Assembly (NCBI GenBank): GCA_002406055.1
Contig: DHMZ01000113.1
Span: 1 to 13,791, forward strand
Reading direction: 5' to 3'
DNA from: Spirochaetales bacterium UBA4629
Lineage (GTDB): Bacteria; Spirochaetota; Spirochaetia; Sphaerochaetales; Sphaerochaetaceae
DNA length: 13,791 nt
Made by a program: the position numbers and the translations under genes
Shown: positions 1-6,413 of the stretch, piece after piece
Layout of the letters: each line of letters opens with the position of its first letter
Numbering within the stretch: the first letter of the stretch is position 1
Notes under the pieces: generated by a model
Seen by the model: the letters and a program-made list of their open reading frames with translations, nothing else
Databases searched by the model: none
What the model was told of the DNA's origin: nothing

Positions 1-154
1 AAAATTGTATATCAAAAAAATCAATTTCAACTTATTTTTAACGCTTTCATCTCGATAATTGAATTACCGAGGATTCCCGCTAGCTCTCCTAAACCAAAAT
101 GGCTATGCCTTTAATATCCAAGATGTTATAACGTTGAAAGATTTATTCTTATCG

Positions 155-187
155 TAAAAGTCCCATTGCACAAAATGCAACAGGACT
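155..187 (-). terminator. Intrinsic terminator of the barrel lipoprotein gene
   Basis: Read on the minus strand, just after the stop codon of the lipoprotein gene, AGTCC (183-187) pairs with GGACT (159-163), and inside it TTGCA (176-180) pairs with TGCAA (166-170). A TTTT run (155-158) follows on the minus strand. The two stems are separated by small 2-nt internal loops, so it is a moderate rather than perfect terminator. The rest of 1-154 holds nothing I can assign. Confidence 0.7.
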
Positions 188-193
188 CAAATG

Positions 194-1492
194 CTAGAAT
201 GAGTATTTTCCACCAAGTGTTAACCCAAATCTAAAGTGGCTAACTTTATCATATGTATAGATAGCGTTAGCCTCTCCAAATATAGATATATTGTCACTAA
301 GAGCTTTTTCATAGCCTAGATTCAAGGATGAAATAAAGCCAAGTTTTCCATTGTTTTCTCTCGCTCCAAACTTAACGCCAGCATCCATAGAAAGATATAA
401 ACTCTTCTCTATTAAATAGTATTTTCCTACAATTGATAGAGGAATATAACCACTAAAGTCATAAGAAAGCTTAGCCCCAATGGAGAATGTAGAATTGATG
501 TTATAATCAAAACCAAGATTGATTAGGGGAACATATGAATAAGCTGTATCATAGCTATTATTCAATGAAAGTGAGACAGAGTATTTCTTAATAAACTCAC
601 TCTTCTTACTAACTAGTTTTTCTTCTTCTTTTATTTCTTCCTTTGCCTCTTTCTTTACCTCATCTTTTACTGTAAAGAAAGAATTAATCTCATCGATTAA
701 AAGAGGCCAGAGAGAAGATGCATCTTTAAGTGTAAAGGAAGGAGAATATGTAAGTGTCAATACTCCATTTTCCTCTGTATATTCTCCATATGTAAGAAGT
801 TCTGGATATTTTTCCACAAGATTTGTAATAAAAGAATCGAGATCACTTGATGAAATTGTTTGAGGAATTGTAATAGTTAATCTATCACCATTAATGATTC
901 CACTTATTCTACCAATAATTGTTTCATCCTCTTTTTCAACAAGAAGCTCTTTAGGTGAGTTTTCAATTAATTCACTACTCTTTTCTTTATTGTAATCATT
1001 AAGCAATGCTTTGAAAGCGACCCATGCGCTATCAATAGTCTTCTCATCTGTAGGAGAATATGTCAGATCAATTTGCTTATCTAAAAGTGTATAAGAAATA
1101 GTTTCCTTCAACTCTGGAAATGCACTTTCAACTTTTTCAATTATTTCTTTTATCTCATCGTTTTCAACATTAAAAAATAGAGAGCCTTTTTTGCTAGTAA
1201 ATTCAGCTCTAATAAGCAATGCCCCGCCTCTGTATATTTCATTTAAAACAAAATCATCATCCTCTTTATTTGTCTCATCTTCAGCAATAAGTTCAGTTAG
1301 AGTAAGACTAGATTTTTCACTCGCATCAGAGGAAGAAACTACCGCCTCCAAATGTTTTTCAATACTTGTAGCATTATTCTTTTGTATCTCATTGACAACT
1401 GGAGTTGTAGTCTCATCAGCACCTTTCTTTTTGCATGAAACAGAAAACATAACTAAAGTAATAATCAAAATGTATATTGAAAATCTTTTCAT
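194..1492 (-). CDS. Lipoprotein with duplicated domain and C-terminal outer-membrane barrel-like segment
   Basis: Not recognised as a named family. The 432-residue product begins with a signal peptide (MKRF, hydrophobic stretch about 5-16) and a relaxed spirochaete-type lipobox ending at Cys20, followed by KKK and an acidic/Ser-rich linker (about 24-85). Two related segments follow, about 104-168 and 205-272. Each has an amphipathic stretch, a FPEL or YPEL core, a β-strand ending in LTYSP, and a helix (DSAWVAFKALL versus DASSLWPLLIDEI). A Lys/Glu linker (274-300, coiled-coil-like) leads to about 130 residues of alternating polar/hydrophobic, aromatic-rich strands ending in GGKYSF*. A terminal Phe preceded by such strands is the usual sign of an outer-membrane barrel. 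The start is supported by GAGGG (1497-1501) four bases upstream of ATG. Probable site: outer membrane, lipid-anchored at the N-terminus. Function unknown. Confidence 0.8.
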   Translation of the reverse strand: MKRFSIYILIITLVMFSVSCKKKGADETTTPVVNEIQKNNATSIEKHLEAVVSSSDASEKSSLTLTELIAEDETNKEDDDFVLNEIYRGGALLIRAEFTSKKGSLFFNVENDEIKEIIEKVESAFPELKETISYTLLDKQIDLTYSPTDEKTIDSAWVAFKALLNDYNKEKSSELIENSPKELLVEKEDETIIGRISGIINGDRLTITIPQTISSSDLDSFITNLVEKYPELLTYGEYTEENGVLTLTYSPSFTLKDASSLWPLLIDEINSFFTVKDEVKKEAKEEIKEEEKLVSKKSEFIKKYSVSLSLNNSYDTAYSYVPLINLGFDYNINSTFSIGAKLSYDFSGYIPLSIVGKYYLIEKSLYLSMDAGVKFGARENNGKLGFISSLNLGYEKALSDNISIFGEANAIYTYDKVSHFRFGLTLGGKYSF

Positions 1493-1515
1493 TAATCCCT
1501 CACATATAAAACTAT

Positions 1516-1543
1516 ATCATATAAATGAAGAAAATATGGTAAA
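1516..1543 (-). promoter_or_regulatory. Candidate sigma70-like promoter for the barrel lipoprotein gene
   Basis: On the minus strand, TTTACC (1538-1543) and TATGAT (1516-1521) are separated by 16 bp. The latter matches TATAAT at 5 of 6 positions. Transcription would begin about 1508-1510, leaving a short leader that contains the GAGGG ribosome-binding site. The -35 match is weak and the region is AT-rich. Confidence 0.35.
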
Positions 1544-1569
1544 AGCTTTCTTTTTTTTCGTCACATAGG

Positions 1570-1575
1570 TAGAAT
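1570..1575 (+). promoter_or_regulatory. Candidate -10 element placed for a leaderless MFS mRNA
   Basis: TAGAAT lies 8 bp upstream of the MFS start codon, so transcription would start almost at the ATG. The only purine-rich alternative to a ribosome-binding site, AGGTAG (1567-1572), is 11 bases from the ATG and overlaps this hexamer. No good -35 is seen. A T8 tract (1551-1558) lies in the spacer position. Confidence 0.3.
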
Positions 1576-1583
1576 TCTGTTCT

Positions 1584-2741
1584 ATGGCATCAACACTTCT
1601 ATTGATATTTATATATATTGCTTTTGTTTCACTTGGACTACCAGACAGCATGTTAGGTGCTGCTTGGCCAATGATGTATTCAAGCTTGGGGGCAAAAGAG
1701 ACACAAGCGGGACTATTAAGTATGGTGGGATGCTTTGGAACTATAATCTCATCTCTTAGTTATGCTAAAATTTCAAAAAAAATCCCAACAAAGGTAATTG
1801 TTTCAGTCTCCATTTTGCTTACTTCAATTGGCTTAATGCTTTTTTCAATTTGCCCCAAATATTATCTTTTATTTCCAATTATCCTTGTTCTAGGACTTGG
1901 TGGAGGTTGTATCGATAGTGCATTAAATAACTATGTAACACTACACTATTCATCATCTGCCATTTCTTTCTTGCATAGCTTTTGGGGCATTGGTACAACA
2001 ATTGGACCAATACTACTGGGTATAATTATTCCACTTGGATACTCTTGGCGTAATGGCTATCAAACACTTTCATTAATTCAACTATCCATCTTTGTCCTGT
2101 CTCTCTTTGCTTTTCCTTTGTGGAAGAAAAATGAAATAGAAGAGGATGTGCAGAATAATCAGATTAAGTATAGCGACGCAATTAAAAGAAAAGGTGTAAT
2201 CTATGCTCTTATAGGATTTTTCGCCTACTGTGCAGGAGAAAATTGCATAATGGTATGGTCATCTACCTACATGGTATATAGAGGTCTTGATAGCGCCTTG
2301 AGTGCATCTTACGCTTCTTTCTTTTTCTGGGGAATGACCATAGGACGAATGCTAACAGGATTTATCTCAAATAAACTTGGCCACACAAAGATGATTAGAC
2401 TAGGATTCTTCTTTATTGCACTCTCACTTATTCTATTCTTTGTACTTGACCCATCTGTTATTTGGATTGCGCTATTTTTAGTTGGAATAGGATGTGCGCC
2501 TATTTATCCAATGATGATTTATCAGACACCTTTCATATATGGAAAAGATGTATCTTCAGTGTTAATAGGGCTTCAAATGGCATCTGCTTATGTAGGTTCT
2601 ACTGCCATTCCTCCTATATTTGGTTTAGTATATGGAATGCTTAATATGAGCATCTTTCCATTCTTTATCTTCATTTTTATGCTCCTTTCTTTCTATGCTA
2701 CAGAAAAGAAGAGATTACTCTTTATAAGGAAGGAAAACTAA
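1584..2741 (+). CDS. MFS permease (FucP/sugar-permease-like major facilitator)
   Basis: The 385-residue product is almost entirely hydrophobic, with about 12 membrane segments split by a charged central loop (about 181-204), the usual MFS 6+6 layout and length. Seen in sequence: a Gly-rich segment with Asp (GLGGGCIDSALN, 104-115), SFWGIGTTIGP (132-142), the acidic intramembrane motif YCAGEN (215-220) opening the second half, and a motif-A-like loop GRMLTGFISNKLGHTK (254-269). These resemble MFS members of the fucose permease/sugar transporter kind, but the substrate cannot be read from sequence. The first membrane segment starts at residue 4, so this start is needed even though no good Shine-Dalgarno precedes it. 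The stop codon shares one base (TAATG) with the NusG-like gene downstream, so the two are translationally coupled. Confidence 0.85.
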   Translation: MASTLLLIFIYIAFVSLGLPDSMLGAAWPMMYSSLGAKETQAGLLSMVGCFGTIISSLSYAKISKKIPTKVIVSVSILLTSIGLMLFSICPKYYLLFPIILVLGLGGGCIDSALNNYVTLHYSSSAISFLHSFWGIGTTIGPILLGIIIPLGYSWRNGYQTLSLIQLSIFVLSLFAFPLWKKNEIEEDVQNNQIKYSDAIKRKGVIYALIGFFAYCAGENCIMVWSSTYMVYRGLDSALSASYASFFFWGMTIGRMLTGFISNKLGHTKMIRLGFFFIALSLILFFVLDPSVIWIALFLVGIGCAPIYPMMIYQTPFIYGKDVSSVLIGLQMASAYVGSTAIPPIFGLVYGMLNMSIFPFFIFIFMLLSFYATEKKRLLFIRKEN

Positions 2742-3310
2742 TGGATTGGGAATTTCCTGTAGAAAAAGAAGACTTAAGAATTAGTCTAGAAGATGAAGGT
2801 TATAATTCTTATTGCATTCACACTAGTGGTAAGAGTGAAGTTGATATAGCAACGATTGTAAATAATCTTAACTCTAAAATCATTGCACTTCCTTTCTTAA
2901 AACTAACTCACAAAAGTGAAAATGGTGTTAAAAGCGTCACTCAGAAATTAATTCTCCCTCACTACGTATTTCTATACGCACCGCTTGACTATGCAATTGA
3001 AGGAATTGAAAGGCCAAACTCTCTATATTTTTCGTTTGTAAAGAATGTTAATTCAGATTCCTTTACTCTTAAAGGTAGTGACAAACAATATGCAAGATGG
3101 GTTCTTTCATCAGGTGGAATTATTGGCATGAGCAAAGCAATCCGTGTGAATGGTAAAGTAAAGATTATAGAGGGTCCTCTCTTGAACCTTGAAGGAAAGA
3201 TAAAAGAATACTCAAAGAAAAACAGAAATTGCAGAATTGAGACAACGCTCTTTAACCGTATAATTTCTGTTTGGCTTCCTTTTACATGGATTGAAGAAAT
3301 TAAAGATTAA
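2741..3310 (+). CDS. NusG-family specialised elongation/antitermination factor (LoaP/RfaH-like)
   Basis: The 189-residue protein has the two-domain layout of NusG paralogues. An NGN-type domain (about 19-125) starts with YNSYCIHTSGKSE, as in the family's 'Y.l.v.sGkE' opening, and contains LPHYVFLYAP (72-81), equivalent to the 'lfPgYvFv' strand. A KOW domain (about 137-189) carries KVKIIEGPLLNLEGKI (139-154), an NR pair (161-162) and a final β-strand set, close to the 'v.i.eGPl.g.eg.I.k..r..R' pattern of LoaP and RfaH. Such proteins bind RNA polymerase and suppress pausing or termination on particular long operons. ATAAGGAAGG upstream is a strong ribosome-binding site, and the start overlaps the MFS stop. 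The 3' end overlaps the convergent dehydrogenase gene by 4 bases. NusG-like identity is fairly sure; subtype and target are inference. The housekeeping NusG is less likely given the context and divergence. Confidence 0.75.
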   Translation: MDWEFPVEKEDLRISLEDEGYNSYCIHTSGKSEVDIATIVNNLNSKIIALPFLKLTHKSENGVKSVTQKLILPHYVFLYAPLDYAIEGIERPNSLYFSFVKNVNSDSFTLKGSDKQYARWVLSSGGIIGMSKAIRVNGKVKIIEGPLLNLEGKIKEYSKKNRNCRIETTLFNRIISVWLPFTWIEEIKD

Positions 3311-4125
3311 GAGGCCTTATAGAGTTTTCCTAAAACATACAAAACCATTTTATCTGGCATAAAACGCAAAAGAACCATCAAAGCTTTATACTTAAAGCCA
3401 CAAACTGTTCTTACTTTAGGATTCTTCTTCCTTACTATTTTTAAGACAGCATCACTAATAATAGACGGATCGCCACCTGTTTGCTCGTCATGTTCTATTG
3501 TTTTTATTGCTTTCAAATAGTATTTGTAGTATGGAGAAGACTCATCTATAGCACATTTTCTTTTTGCTGTAAAACCAGTTTTTAAGTCGCCAGGCTCAAC
3601 AATCGCTGTCATTAAGCCAAATGGCTTGGCCTCTATTCTTAAAGCCTCAAAGTACGCTTCTAGCGCATATTTTGTTGAAGAATAATGACTCTGATAAGGA
3701 AGTGGCACACGAGCCGCAATAGATGAGATTGCAATTATCAAAGACATCTTGTTTTTTCTCATAATTGGAGCCGCTAGTTGTGTAAGAAGCAGTGGGCCAA
3801 AGTAGTTTGTTTCAGCCTGTGCTCTAACAAGAGTAAGAGAGCTATCTTCAGCACTACCACCAATACCAAAACCCGCAGCATGAACTAATAGTGCAAAAGA
3901 TCCTATCTCCGCCAAAACCTTTTCAATCGAAGGTGCATCAGTAACATCCATCTTTCTTAGTATTAATTTGCCGCTTGCTATTGCTATCTCTTCCTCGTTA
4001 GCATTTCTGCTTACGCCATAAACAGTGTAGCCAATGCTAGCTAAAGATAGTGCTATGCTCTTACCAATACCGCTTGTAGCTCCTGTAACAAGAGCCGTTT
4101 TCCCATAAATGAATTTGTCTTTCAT
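3307..4125 (-). CDS. Short-chain dehydrogenase/reductase (classical SDR, NAD(P)-dependent)
   Basis: The 272-residue product is a classical SDR, an NAD(P)H-dependent oxidoreductase with a single Rossmann fold. The coenzyme loop is TGATSGIG (14-21), with Arg40 (SRN) after the second strand suggesting NADP preference. D60-V61 contacts adenine. HAAG (82-85) replaces the common NNAG. The catalytic set is complete: Asn107, Ser135 (ISS) 13 residues before Tyr148, and Lys152 (YSSTK); EPGD (177-180) follows. The C-terminal ~80 residues, hydrophobic and basic at the end, may rest on membrane, as in SDRs acting on lipids or steroids; the substrate is unknown. The start is set by the coenzyme loop position. 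Its ribosome-binding site AGGGG sits inside the terminator hairpin of the upstream methyltransferase gene. It converges on and overlaps the NusG-like gene with no terminator between them. Confidence 0.9.
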   Translation of the reverse strand: MKDKFIYGKTALVTGATSGIGKSIALSLASIGYTVYGVSRNANEEEIAIASGKLILRKMDVTDAPSIEKVLAEIGSFALLVHAAGFGIGGSAEDSSLTLVRAQAETNYFGPLLLTQLAAPIMRKNKMSLIIAISSIAARVPLPYQSHYSSTKYALEAYFEALRIEAKPFGLMTAIVEPGDLKTGFTAKRKCAIDESSPYYKYYLKAIKTIEHDEQTGGDPSIISDAVLKIVRKKNPKVRTVCGFKYKALMVLLRFMPDKMVLYVLGKLYKAS

Positions 4126-4150
4126 AAAAAGCCCCTACATAAGTAGGGCC
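4126..4150 (-). terminator. Terminator hairpin of the methyltransferase gene, containing the SDR ribosome-binding site
   Basis: On the minus strand CCCTAC (4143-4148) pairs with GTAGGG (4133-4138) around a 4-nt loop, extended by a G-C pair past one bulged base, followed by TTTTT (4126-4130). The T-run abuts the SDR start codon (4123-4125), and the hairpin's 3' arm supplies AGGGG (4132-4136), 6 bases from that ATG. It can act as an intrinsic terminator and, in read-through RNA, would hide the ribosome-binding site. Confidence 0.75.
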
Positions 4151-4156
4151 TCCACA

Positions 4157-5854
4157 TTAATTGTTATCGTCTTTAATAAATTCTTGCTCTTCTAGCCAAC
4201 GAGTAGTTGCACCTGCTCTGTTTTTATTCTCTTTAAAAGAATCATAGCCAAATGGCTTTGGAGATGTTCTCTTTTTTCTTCTTTCGTCATCTCTATCTCT
4301 TCTGAAAGAATTGTCATCTCGTCTTCTTTCATCATCAGAGTGGAATCTTCGAGAGTCTTTGTTTGGATAGGTATCTCGCTTATAGCTATCTCTTCTTCTT
4401 GAGTATCTTGAGTCATCATCAGAGCGACGAGAAGAATAATCTGAGCGGAAAGAAGATCTATTGTCTCTATCACTGTAACGAGAAGATTCTCTTCTCTCAT
4501 CATCTCTATAGTTTCTTTCATCACGTCTAGAGTAGCGAGATGAAGAATAAGACCTATCATAATCATCGTAACGAGAATCTCTTCTATCACGAGAGTATTC
4601 ATTTCTAGATCCATGATATCTATCATCACGATAATCTCTAGACTGCTCTCTATCTCTATAGCGAGACTCTCTCTGGTTATAGCGGCTCTTTCTATCGTCT
4701 CTAGAGTATCTATCTCCATCACGCTCTACACTACGCTTATTTCTTCTTCTCTCATCACTATTTGAGCTTTCTTTTTTTTCATTGTCGAATGAGAAAGGTC
4801 TAGCGCCACTCTTTTTTTCTCTTCTTTTTTTGCTCTCTACCTTTTCTGAGCTATCAAAGCTTAATCTTAATAAATCATCACCCATCTTTCTTTCTATCCT
4901 TTCTCTCTTTTTTTCACTAACCTTTTTTAACATCCAAACTCGACAACTCTTTCTTTTATGAGAGAAGTTAGGAGCAAAAACTGAGGTTGTTATCTCCTCA
5001 CTATCAAATAGTCTCTTTACTTTATCCTTTTCAAAGCGGAAACCTTGCAAGTTTTCACTAAAGAAAAGAACACCTCCATCTGATAGCAATTTATATATTA
5101 ATTCGAAGTACTTAATATAGTCCTTTTGAACATTAAAATCATCTGCTTTGTGTGAATTTGAAAAACAAGGAGGATCCATTATTACAAGATCAAAGACCCT
5201 CTTTTTTTCAATGCTTTCATTTAAATAACTAAGAGCGTCAGAAGCAACAACTTCATACTTGCTTTCATCTAAGAAACCATTAAGATTAAGATTCTTTCTC
5301 GACCAAGCAGCATAAACATTAGATAAATCAACACTTACAACGCTCTCTGCCCCACCTTGGGCTGCATAGACAGAGAAAGAAGATGTGTATGAAAATAGAT
5401 TTAAAACACGTTGGTTAAGAGAAAGAGAAGAAACAAGCTTTCTAGTTTCTTCCATATCTAAAAATAGACCTGTGTCTGCATATTTCTTTAATTCGCAAAT
5501 AAAACTCAGCCCATTTTCCTTAACTTGAACAGGACACTCTTCCTCTGTTTTTTCGTGTTGCTCTTTGCCTTCTCTCTTCTTTCTATACACAAAGACAATC
5601 TTGCTTTTTTCAACATATAAATAGCGAGAGATGATATCTAAAATTTCATTTTTAATCTCATCATCTAACCCATTCTGGCTATAATCTACAACTCTCGTCC
5701 AATCGTCATAAAGGTCAATCGTGACAGGTACTTCTTCCAAGTTTCTGTCATAAACGCGAGATGTGTTACTATCTGTCGCCTTCATCCATCTTCGGCTTTC
5801 TAATCCTGCACTTTTTAGGATTTTTTCAAAATCTTTTTTTACAAATTCTTCCAC
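4157..5854 (-). CDS. RlmK-type 23S rRNA m7G methyltransferase with long RS/RD-rich C-terminal tail
   Basis: Residues 1-310 match the RlmK half of enterobacterial RlmKL (YcbY), the class I SAM methyltransferase making m7G2069 in 23S rRNA. Visible are the N-terminal RNA-side domain (DLYDDWTRVVDYS, 47-59), ADTGLFLDMEETR (126-138), SAM motif I VLNLFSYTSSFSVYAA (150-165), the acidic VDLSNVYAAW (175-184), catalytic-region motif MDPPCFSNS (226-234), LFFSENLQGF (263-272) and CRVWML (304-309). The RlmL/THUMP half is absent. Residues about 340-530 are low-complexity Arg, Ser, Asp and Tyr (SRYSRRDERNYRDDERR-like), bounded by PFSFD (353-357) and PFGYD (534-538), then a less biased end. The tail resembles disordered RNA-binding tails of helicases; its role is inferred. 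The start is GTG without a Shine-Dalgarno; the N-terminal helix conserved in RlmK argues for it over Met24. Confidence 0.85.
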   Translation of the reverse strand: MEEFVKKDFEKILKSAGLESRRWMKATDSNTSRVYDRNLEEVPVTIDLYDDWTRVVDYSQNGLDDEIKNEILDIISRYLYVEKSKIVFVYRKKREGKEQHEKTEEECPVQVKENGLSFICELKKYADTGLFLDMEETRKLVSSLSLNQRVLNLFSYTSSFSVYAAQGGAESVVSVDLSNVYAAWSRKNLNLNGFLDESKYEVVASDALSYLNESIEKKRVFDLVIMDPPCFSNSHKADDFNVQKDYIKYFELIYKLLSDGGVLFFSENLQGFRFEKDKVKRLFDSEEITTSVFAPNFSHKRKSCRVWMLKKVSEKKRERIERKMGDDLLRLSFDSSEKVESKKRREKKSGARPFSFDNEKKESSNSDERRRNKRSVERDGDRYSRDDRKSRYNQRESRYRDREQSRDYRDDRYHGSRNEYSRDRRDSRYDDYDRSYSSSRYSRRDERNYRDDERRESSRYSDRDNRSSFRSDYSSRRSDDDSRYSRRRDSYKRDTYPNKDSRRFHSDDERRRDDNSFRRDRDDERRKKRTSPKPFGYDSFKENKNRAGATTRWLEEQEFIKDDNN

Positions 5855-5861
5855 AACGAAA

Positions 5862-5867
5862 ATATTA
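5862..5867 (-). promoter_or_regulatory. Candidate -10 element placed for a leaderless methyltransferase mRNA
   Basis: On the minus strand TAATAT ends 7 bases before the GTG start codon, putting transcription start at or next to the GTG. No ribosome-binding site precedes that codon. No convincing -35 is present, only a T7 run. Confidence 0.3.
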
Positions 5868-5900
5868 GCTAATAGTGAGAAAAAAAGATAGTTCTACCCT

Positions 5901-5929
5901 TTGTTGATTTTCCTCTTCTAGGTTAATAT
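5901..5929 (+). promoter_or_regulatory. Candidate promoter placed for a leaderless mRNA of the 157-residue gene
   Basis: TTGTTG (5901-5906) and TAATAT (5924-5929) are 17 bp apart. The -10 ends 6 bases before the ATG at 5936, so transcription would start at the ATG. No Shine-Dalgarno precedes the start codon; only a lone AGG lies 13 bases away. Confidence 0.35.
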
Positions 5930-5935
5930 TAGATT

Positions 5936-6409
5936 ATGTACGACGATGAAGTAAAAGCTTTCATTGAAGAAAGAGAGAAAAAACTAGGGGCACCACTCAT
6001 CTACCGCTCCTATGCAACATGGTTCGCAGAACTGGGAAGAGAAAGAAGAGAATATGGAGTTTTCATCTATACAGATGGAAAGACATTGGTAATTGAAGAT
6101 TTCTTCCGACCTAATAAGGTTCTTGGCTATACAATAGAGACTAAAAAAGAAAAAGAAAGAAAAGAAAATTACACAAAGCTTGAAATAATGCTTCCTCTTA
6201 GAAAGGTTGAAAGTATAAGCTATGTTTCTCGTCCAAGTGTAGAGAACTCACTCAGAAAGATTAAAGACTTAAGTAAAAAATCGACTTTATTTAACAAGTT
6301 ATTTACAAAAAATGTCACTAAACTAGTAATAGATGGAAGAACATTCTTTTTTGAACTTCCTTCATTTAAGGATTTTAAGAATATAATAGATAAAAATAAG
6401 GAGAATTGA
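5936..6409 (+). CDS. Conserved-looking hypothetical protein upstream of the hexose-phosphate mutase
   Basis: I do not recognise this 157-residue protein. It has no signal peptide or membrane segment and is charged (many Lys, Glu, Arg), so it is likely cytoplasmic. The pattern is a short N-terminal helix (1-17), a β-rich middle with EYGVFIYTDGKTLVIEDFF (39-57), a Lys/Glu-rich loop (about 69-80), a strand IMLPLRKVESISYVS (83-97), a basic helix (about 104-116) and a closing two-strand hairpin (VTKLVIDGRTFFFELPS). That β-rich order with a final helix recalls pleckstrin-homology-like folds, but this is a guess from pattern. It ends 4 bases before the mutase start, and the mutase ribosome-binding site lies in its last codons, so the two are co-transcribed and coupled. 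Confidence 0.75.
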   Translation: MYDDEVKAFIEEREKKLGAPLIYRSYATWFAELGRERREYGVFIYTDGKTLVIEDFFRPNKVLGYTIETKKEKERKENYTKLEIMLPLRKVESISYVSRPSVENSLRKIKDLSKKSTLFNKLFTKNVTKLVIDGRTFFFELPSFKDFKNIIDKNKEN

Positions 6410-6413
6410 AAAA

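Noticed and set aside
1191..1568. A 125-codon plus-strand open frame over the start of the barrel lipoprotein gene
   Set aside because: It is antisense to a signal peptide and Ser/Glu-rich coding region, has no ribosome-binding site and no recognisable domain.
2462..2644. A 60-codon open frame inside the MFS gene
   Set aside because: It is an out-of-frame shadow in the MFS coding region without start signals.
4192..4722. A 176-codon open frame on the minus strand inside the methyltransferase tail
   Set aside because: It lies in another frame of the Arg/Ser/Asp repeat codons, giving monotonous Glu/Ile/Met/Thr-rich sequence; low-complexity DNA keeps all frames open.
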